Under the pieces are notes generated by a model that was not told the DNA's origin, searched no databases, and saw only the letters and a list, made by a program, of their open reading frames with translations. The translations under genes were made by a program, and so were the position numbers. Positions 60,323 to 64,000 of a stretch of 64,000 bases of DNA are shown piece after piece (position 1 is the first letter of the stretch; every line of letters begins with the position of its first letter). Origin of the DNA: an uncultured Bacteroidales bacterium (GTDB lineage Bacteria; Bacteroidota; Bacteroidia; Bacteroidales; UBA932); contig CAMKAJ010000007.1 in assembly GCA_946410455.1 (NCBI GenBank), positions 1 to 64,000 on the forward strand, in the 5' to 3' direction.

Positions 60323-61822
60323 CTAATACACAAAAGCAGCCCGCACAGAGCGATATGTAAATGATGGATCCTTGACATCATCTTCAAGATACCAGTGGTA
60401 TTTATTCTGGGTAGATAAATAGTAGGCCCAACCCTTTAATTCGGGGAAACTAGGACTATCAAAGATAGACGACTCTGAGCTTGTCCAATAACCATCCAGG
60501 CTGGAAGAGTAATAACGCCTCAAGTTAAAATCCATCTTGGAGAAAAAATCAGCCGGGGCGGAGATATTGGTGCCATCCCCTCCCACCAGGCGTTCGATCT
60601 GAATATAAGCCGGCAAAAACCAGCGGCTGGCACCTTCGGGCCGACCGGCGCCATAGTTCCAAGCGACATAGGCAGCCGGATGCTCCTCAAAACCATAAGC
60701 CTGAAGAAAATTGGTATTGTCATATCCGTAATCGTCTATCGCGGGATAATCATAAGGATTGAAATTATGATGACCTGCCGCTATATCCCGATAAACATCT
60801 CTATGCCCCCAGATAAAATTGTCGGTTCCTCCGTAGGAAACATCCGATGACGCCAGGACAAAAATCCGGCTGTCGGGGAAATCATGGTCGACAGCACTTG
60901 AGGAGACATAGGCTATGTATCCGATCCTGGCTTCCGGATTCTCGCCTTTCGGAGCGATGTCTCCGTTGGGATACACTTCCCATCCCACATATTTACGGCA
61001 GTCTGTGCCCTTGTTGATCCGGCTCTTGATGCGTGAGAGGGTAAGCTGAGCAGGTGACGCCTGCGCAGTAAAGTACTTTCCCCTTACCAGAGGCATCGAA
61101 GCGTTCATCTCATACCAGGCGGCTGTACCTTCTTCAGAAGCGCTGATGGCGAAGTCTGTCCAGACGTTGGCGTCGTCGCCACATGGGATGGCCACATAAT
61201 AAAAGTCTGTGGGAGAGGAGGGGGTGATAGTACAGGTCGTCCCTCCAAATTGCAAGATGATTTTTTTCGCGACAAGAGCCGCCCCGTCATTTTTACGGTA
61301 CAGCTGGAGGCGAACAATGGCCTGCTGGCTCACAAAGTCGGCATCAGTGGTGATAACCGTCGTTCCGCTTACAGTAGCGGTAACAGTGGCAAGCGCATAA
61401 TCGCAGATTTTGTCGATGCTCTTTGCATTCCCTGTCAGCGTTCCATCCTGAGAGGCGTAATCGGGGCTCCCGTATTTAAGAAGTAGCTCTTCTCCGTTTT
61501 GGGGGGCTGCGTCCAGCTCACCCGTGAAGGTGGTGCTGGCAGTGCCGCCACTTTCCGCAGTAAGGGTACCGTACTTGGTTGTCGTTCCGTCTGCGGTCCA
61601 TACCTCAATGATGTCGCCCTCTGTCCATGTGGCCGAAATGGAAGAGTTTTCCCCAAAAGCCAAAGCCTTGGTCGCGACTTTCCCGGCCTTGACCGTCATG
61701 GTATAAACTGGAGATTCCGGAGTGATATCAGGTGAAAAAGACTCCGACTTGTCGCAGGAAGTGAATAAAGATACAGTAATGACTGCTGCCAAGCAGCACA
61801 ACAAGGTTGTGTTTCTCATCAT
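60323..61822 (-). CDS. Fimbrillin-family surface lipoprotein
   Basis: 499 aa, lipobox SLFTSC (Cys23). Residues about 40-260 follow the fimbrillin pattern (VATKALAF, ATWTEGDIIEVWTADGTTT, STTFTGELDAAPQNGEELLL). The C-terminal half (about 300-499) contains RWFLPAYIQIERLV, YWTSSESSIFDSP and AYYLSTQNKYHW, with the closing SVRAAFVY like DUF1566/FISUMP domains. Monocistronic apart from the small ORF 12 nt upstream. Surface adhesin or fimbrial component; partner unknown. Confidence 0.8.
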   Translation of the reverse strand: MMRNTTLLCCLAAVITVSLFTSCDKSESFSPDITPESPVYTMTVKAGKVATKALAFGENSSISATWTEGDIIEVWTADGTTTKYGTLTAESGGTASTTFTGELDAAPQNGEELLLKYGSPDYASQDGTLTGNAKSIDKICDYALATVTATVSGTTVITTDADFVSQQAIVRLQLYRKNDGAALVAKKIILQFGGTTCTITPSSPTDFYYVAIPCGDDANVWTDFAISASEEGTAAWYEMNASMPLVRGKYFTAQASPAQLTLSRIKSRINKGTDCRKYVGWEVYPNGDIAPKGENPEARIGYIAYVSSSAVDHDFPDSRIFVLASSDVSYGGTDNFIWGHRDVYRDIAAGHHNFNPYDYPAIDDYGYDNTNFLQAYGFEEHPAAYVAWNYGAGRPEGASRWFLPAYIQIERLVGGDGTNISAPADFFSKMDFNLRRYYSSSLDGYWTSSESSIFDSPSFPELKGWAYYLSTQNKYHWYLEDDVKDPSFTYRSVRAAFVY

Positions 61823-61834
61823 TTTACCCCCGTT

Positions 61835-61990
61835 TTAATCGTCAGAACCAATCATGCCCCAGTTGCCGCCATAAGAATAATCACTGCGGTCCCCGGTTTG
61901 CTGAGGGTCCCCGCTTGCACATATTACATTCTCCTGCGCCACTGTCGCCACAGCGCATTCAGGAAGGGTATAAGCCCATTTTTCTTTCAT
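61835..61990 (-). CDS. Small protein (51 aa) of the YxxP...ICASG...WG type
   Basis: ATG at 61990, stop at 61835-61837. MKEKWAYTLPECAVATVAQE, then NVICASGDP, then a Gly/Asp/Tyr-rich end with GGNWGMIGSDD. Directly downstream of a -7 box (62011) and 12 nt before the fimbrillin-like gene. Shares YxxPE with the 6193 protein and ICASG with the 41784 protein. Confidence 0.72.
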   Translation of the reverse strand: MKEKWAYTLPECAVATVAQENVICASGDPQQTGDRSDYSYGGNWGMIGSDD

Positions 61991-62010
61991 AACACTACTA
62001 ATTAACCCCA

Positions 62011-62018
62011 CAAATATA
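62011..62018 (-). promoter_or_regulatory. -7 box for the small protein-fimbrillin operon
   Basis: TATATTTG on the minus strand, 20 nt before the small ORF ATG. Confidence 0.6.
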
Positions 62019-62039
62019 GCAAATAATTTTGTGAGGCAT

Positions 62040-62160
62040 GCATAGACCATTTGAAAAATGTGGTCAAAACGTGGTCAAATTTGGGGAATTCAAAAAGAAA
62101 GGCCTTGTAAAGTGCTTGATTTTCAGCAACTTACAAAGTCTTTTTGTGCCCCGGTCGGGA
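62040..62160. repeat. ~120-bp direct repeat, right copy
   Basis: GCATAGACCATTTG, AAATGTGGTCAAAACGTGGT, a hairpin (AAAG..CCTTGTAAAG with CTTACAAAG..CTTT), ending GTGCCCCGGTCGGGAC. Matches 56542-56664 in order and spacing; stems differ in sequence but both pair. The remaining 62161-62347 shows only a short CCTTTCA/TTGAAAGG hairpin near 62291. Confidence 0.7.
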
Positions 62161-62315
62161 CGCACGGAAGTGCGGCGTAATACCGGCAAATCTAACATAA
62201 TACTGTTCGTAAATAATCATGCAAATTATTGATTTATAGTGTAATATAACGGTATTTATCAAGCGCCGAATCAGTAAACCATCGACTTTCCTTTCACTTT
62301 GTTTGAAAGGATGTT

Positions 62316-62355
62316 GTCCAATTGTTGTCCAACCTAAGAAAAGTGCTTATCTTTG
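62316..62355 (+). promoter_or_regulatory. Integrase promoter with tandem TGTTGTCCAA
   Basis: TGTTGTCCAAT/TGTTGTCCAAC tandem 11-mers sit just upstream of TATCTTTG (62348-62355), 24 nt before the recombinase ATG. The 11-mers resemble the TGTGGTCAAAT pairs in the two direct repeats and could be arm-type integrase sites. Confidence 0.5.
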
Positions 62356-62379
62356 CCTCGGACCAAATAATTGAGGCGT

Positions 62380-63732
62380 ATGACGATAAGATTTGAACTC
62401 AGGACAACGAAGAAGACGGCGGAAGGCGAGCGGGTGCCGCTGCACATCAGCGTGTCGGACGGGCGGGATTTCCGCAAACGACAGGTTACGAAGATTCTCA
62501 TCGACCCCACCTGGTGGGACCTCAAAGCTGCCGATCTCAAGAAACGTGTACTGATTCCGGAGGATGATCGGCAATCCATCTCCAAGGAGATGTCGGCTAT
62601 CAGGAGTTATATATCCGAGGCGTACGCCATCGACAAGGAGAAAGGCAAGGTCAACTCTGTTTGGTTGGAGAAAACGGTGGAGAACTATTACAAGGGTAAA
62701 AGCCTTGCACCCAAGGCCTGCAAAAGCCGTAAGAAGAATTTCGACGACCTGTTCTATATGTTTTCCGACGGACGCGAGCTGTCCAATTCCCGTGTTCGCC
62801 ATTACCACGTCCTGCAGCGTCTTATTCATCGCTACGAAATCTATGTCCGCGTTTCCATGCCCAGGATGGGCCGATATGTCTTCGACATCCATGACGTGAC
62901 GGTTGATACCCTCAACGACCTCCGGGACTACATCAAGAACGAGTATCTGTACGTAGAGAAATACCCGCAGATTATGGAAGCTCTTCCGGAGAAGCGTGGG
63001 TTCAGTGAGCGCAGCGAGAACTATCTCCACGGCCTTTTCAAGCTTATAAAGGCCTTCTTTTCCTGGTGCATCAAGAACGGATATACCAAGAATTGGCCCT
63101 TCACGGACTTTGAGATGCCCAAGGAAGAATACGGCACTCCCATCATTATGACGCTGGACGAGGTGGAGACCCTCTACCGTACGCCGATGCCGACGAAAGT
63201 GCTGGAGGAACAGCGGGACATATTTGTCTTCCAATGCAACGTAGGCTGCAGGGTGGGTGACCTGATGTCCTACACCAAACAGTCGGTCCAGAATGGGGCA
63301 TTGGAATATATCGCTGCAAAGACGCTGCATTTTAGCGGCCGCACGGTGGTGGTTCCTCTTAACTTCATTGCCCTGGAAATCGTGGAGAAGTACAAGGACT
63401 GCCCTGGCGACCAGTTGCTGCCCTTTATCAGCGAACAGAACTACAACGACAATATCAAGGCAGCTTTTAAGGTTGCTGGTATCACCCGTCTGGTAACGGA
63501 GTTGGACCCTGTCACGCGCAAGGAAGTCAAGCATCCACTGAACGAAATCGCCAGCAGCCACCTTGCCCGCCTCACTTTCGCCGGCAATATCTACAGGCAA
63601 GTCAAAGATCCCAATCTGGTGGCCTCCCTCACCGGCCATGCAGAGGGCTCCCGCGCCTTCAACCGCTACCGCGAAATCGACCTCGGGATGAAGCAGGATC
63701 TGGTGAAGATTCTGGAGAATAAGAAGGGGTGA
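62380..63732 (+). CDS. Tyrosine recombinase / integrase
   Basis: 450 aa from the ATG at 62380 (a TTG at 62371 would add three residues). N-terminal Arm-binding region (MTIRFELRTTKKTAEGERVP), SAM-like core-binding domain about 95-240, catalytic domain from about 255. Catalytic set is complete: Arg291 (GCRVGDL), Lys314, His394 and Arg397 (SSHLARLTF), His420 (LTGHAEGS), Tyr430 (FNRYREI). Typical of Bacteroidota genomic islands. It lies next to the right direct repeat, so it may drive movement of the flanked DNA, or belong to an element continuing to the right. Confidence 0.93.
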   Translation: MTIRFELRTTKKTAEGERVPLHISVSDGRDFRKRQVTKILIDPTWWDLKAADLKKRVLIPEDDRQSISKEMSAIRSYISEAYAIDKEKGKVNSVWLEKTVENYYKGKSLAPKACKSRKKNFDDLFYMFSDGRELSNSRVRHYHVLQRLIHRYEIYVRVSMPRMGRYVFDIHDVTVDTLNDLRDYIKNEYLYVEKYPQIMEALPEKRGFSERSENYLHGLFKLIKAFFSWCIKNGYTKNWPFTDFEMPKEEYGTPIIMTLDEVETLYRTPMPTKVLEEQRDIFVFQCNVGCRVGDLMSYTKQSVQNGALEYIAAKTLHFSGRTVVVPLNFIALEIVEKYKDCPGDQLLPFISEQNYNDNIKAAFKVAGITRLVTELDPVTRKEVKHPLNEIASSHLARLTFAGNIYRQVKDPNLVASLTGHAEGSRAFNRYREIDLGMKQDLVKILENKKG

Positions 63733-63759
63733 AAGAAAAGAAATGATTAAATTTGTAGC

Positions 63760-64000
63760 ATGACTGAAAAGGAACTCAGACCGCTATTGATTCGGCGTGA
63801 ATGGACAGAAATAGAGCTCAAGCGTTCGAAAGACTCTCTGGCAAGGAGCGTCTATGAGAGCATCTGCGCCTTCCTGAACAGGCGTGGCGGTCATATTGTC
63901 CTTGGGGCCAACAACGACGGAAGCATTGAGGGGGTCAGCGAGGAATCCCTTCAAACACAGTTGGACACCCTTGCCAAGGACCTTAACAACCCTCAACTAA
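63760..64000 (+). CDS. AlbA_2-domain putative DNA-binding/ATP-binding protein, N-terminal part
   Basis: 80 codons then the window ends. REWTEIELKRSKDSLARSVY, then ICAFLNRRGGHIVLGANNDG, then SIEGVSEESLQTQLD, is the AlbA_2 (formerly AAA_4) N-terminal domain. These proteins usually end in a winged helix like the fragment at 36295. Starts 27 nt after the recombinase and may be a cargo gene or regulator of the element. Confidence 0.82.
   Translation, partial: MTEKELRPLLIRREWTEIELKRSKDSLARSVYESICAFLNRRGGHIVLGANNDGSIEGVSEESLQTQLDTLAKDLNNPQL

Noticed and set aside
62347..63639. A 430-codon minus-strand open frame opposite the tyrosine recombinase
   Set aside because: The recombinase has a full catalytic set on the plus strand; the antisense frame is a codon-bias shadow.

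Overview
The window looks like a chromosomal segment of a Bacteroidales bacterium (Bacteroidota); I cannot name the genus. The reasons are a SusC/SusD pair, several fimbrillin-like lipoproteins with Bacteroidota lipoboxes, a serine palmitoyltransferase-type enzyme, a signature lipoprotein of the rSAM/lipoprotein system, and repeated TAnnTTTG (-7) promoter boxes.

Layout. 1-4844 (minus strand) is a tight operon: serine palmitoyltransferase-like enzyme, overlapping short-chain dehydrogenase, 4-alpha-glucanotransferase, and the start of glycyl-tRNA synthetase. 4919-9842 (plus) holds a cysteine desulfidase-type enzyme, a 39-aa small protein, a large fimbrillin-like lipoprotein and a secreted M6 metalloprotease. 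9843-10872 is a noncoding block of nested hairpins, a long dispersed repeat with an internal 72-bp tandem array, and tRNA-Gly(GCC). 10957-35374 is mostly conserved housekeeping: C69 dipeptidase, Gfo/Idh/MocA oxidoreductase, rSAM-associated lipoprotein, sugar kinase, pheS, U32 protein, TPR protein, aspA, inactive M16-like protein, DUF3109, medium-chain dehydrogenase, MATE pump, prmC/ddl/PBP1A, topA and an Lrp-type regulator.

35375-39560 is a worn accessory patch: a second copy of the dispersed repeat, a C-terminal gene fragment, an IS21-type transposase scrap, an intact archaeal-type ATPase with palindromic operators, a truncated TfoX-like gene, a double-GNAT fusion and an MFS scrap.

39572-56537 is a polysaccharide-utilization-type locus with an unusual enzyme set. 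It has SusC, SusD, a BACON-type lipoprotein, two related lipoproteins sharing a C-terminal module, an SGNH hydrolase, and three endonuclease/exonuclease/phosphatase (EEP) domains: one free lipoprotein, one fused to a DUF6259-like glycosidase, and one in frame behind a lipoprotein but separated by a single TGA. A divergent membrane-anchored HTH regulator (DUF6377-like) sits at its head. No classical glycoside hydrolase is recognisable beyond the DUF6259-like one, so the target may be a phosphodiester-containing glycoconjugate (inference).

56538-64000 is mobile or defence-like DNA. Two imperfect ~120-bp direct repeats flank a metallophosphoesterase, an AbiE-type pair with an intact antitoxin and a gutted toxin, a flavodoxin, small membrane proteins and a fimbrillin-like lipoprotein. 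A tyrosine recombinase and the start of an AlbA_2-type ATPase/regulator follow.

Three small proteins (39, 52 and 51 aa) of one recognisable pattern each sit 11-13 nt upstream of a fimbrillin-like lipoprotein gene. Together with the EEP-rich locus they are the most promising undescribed features here.
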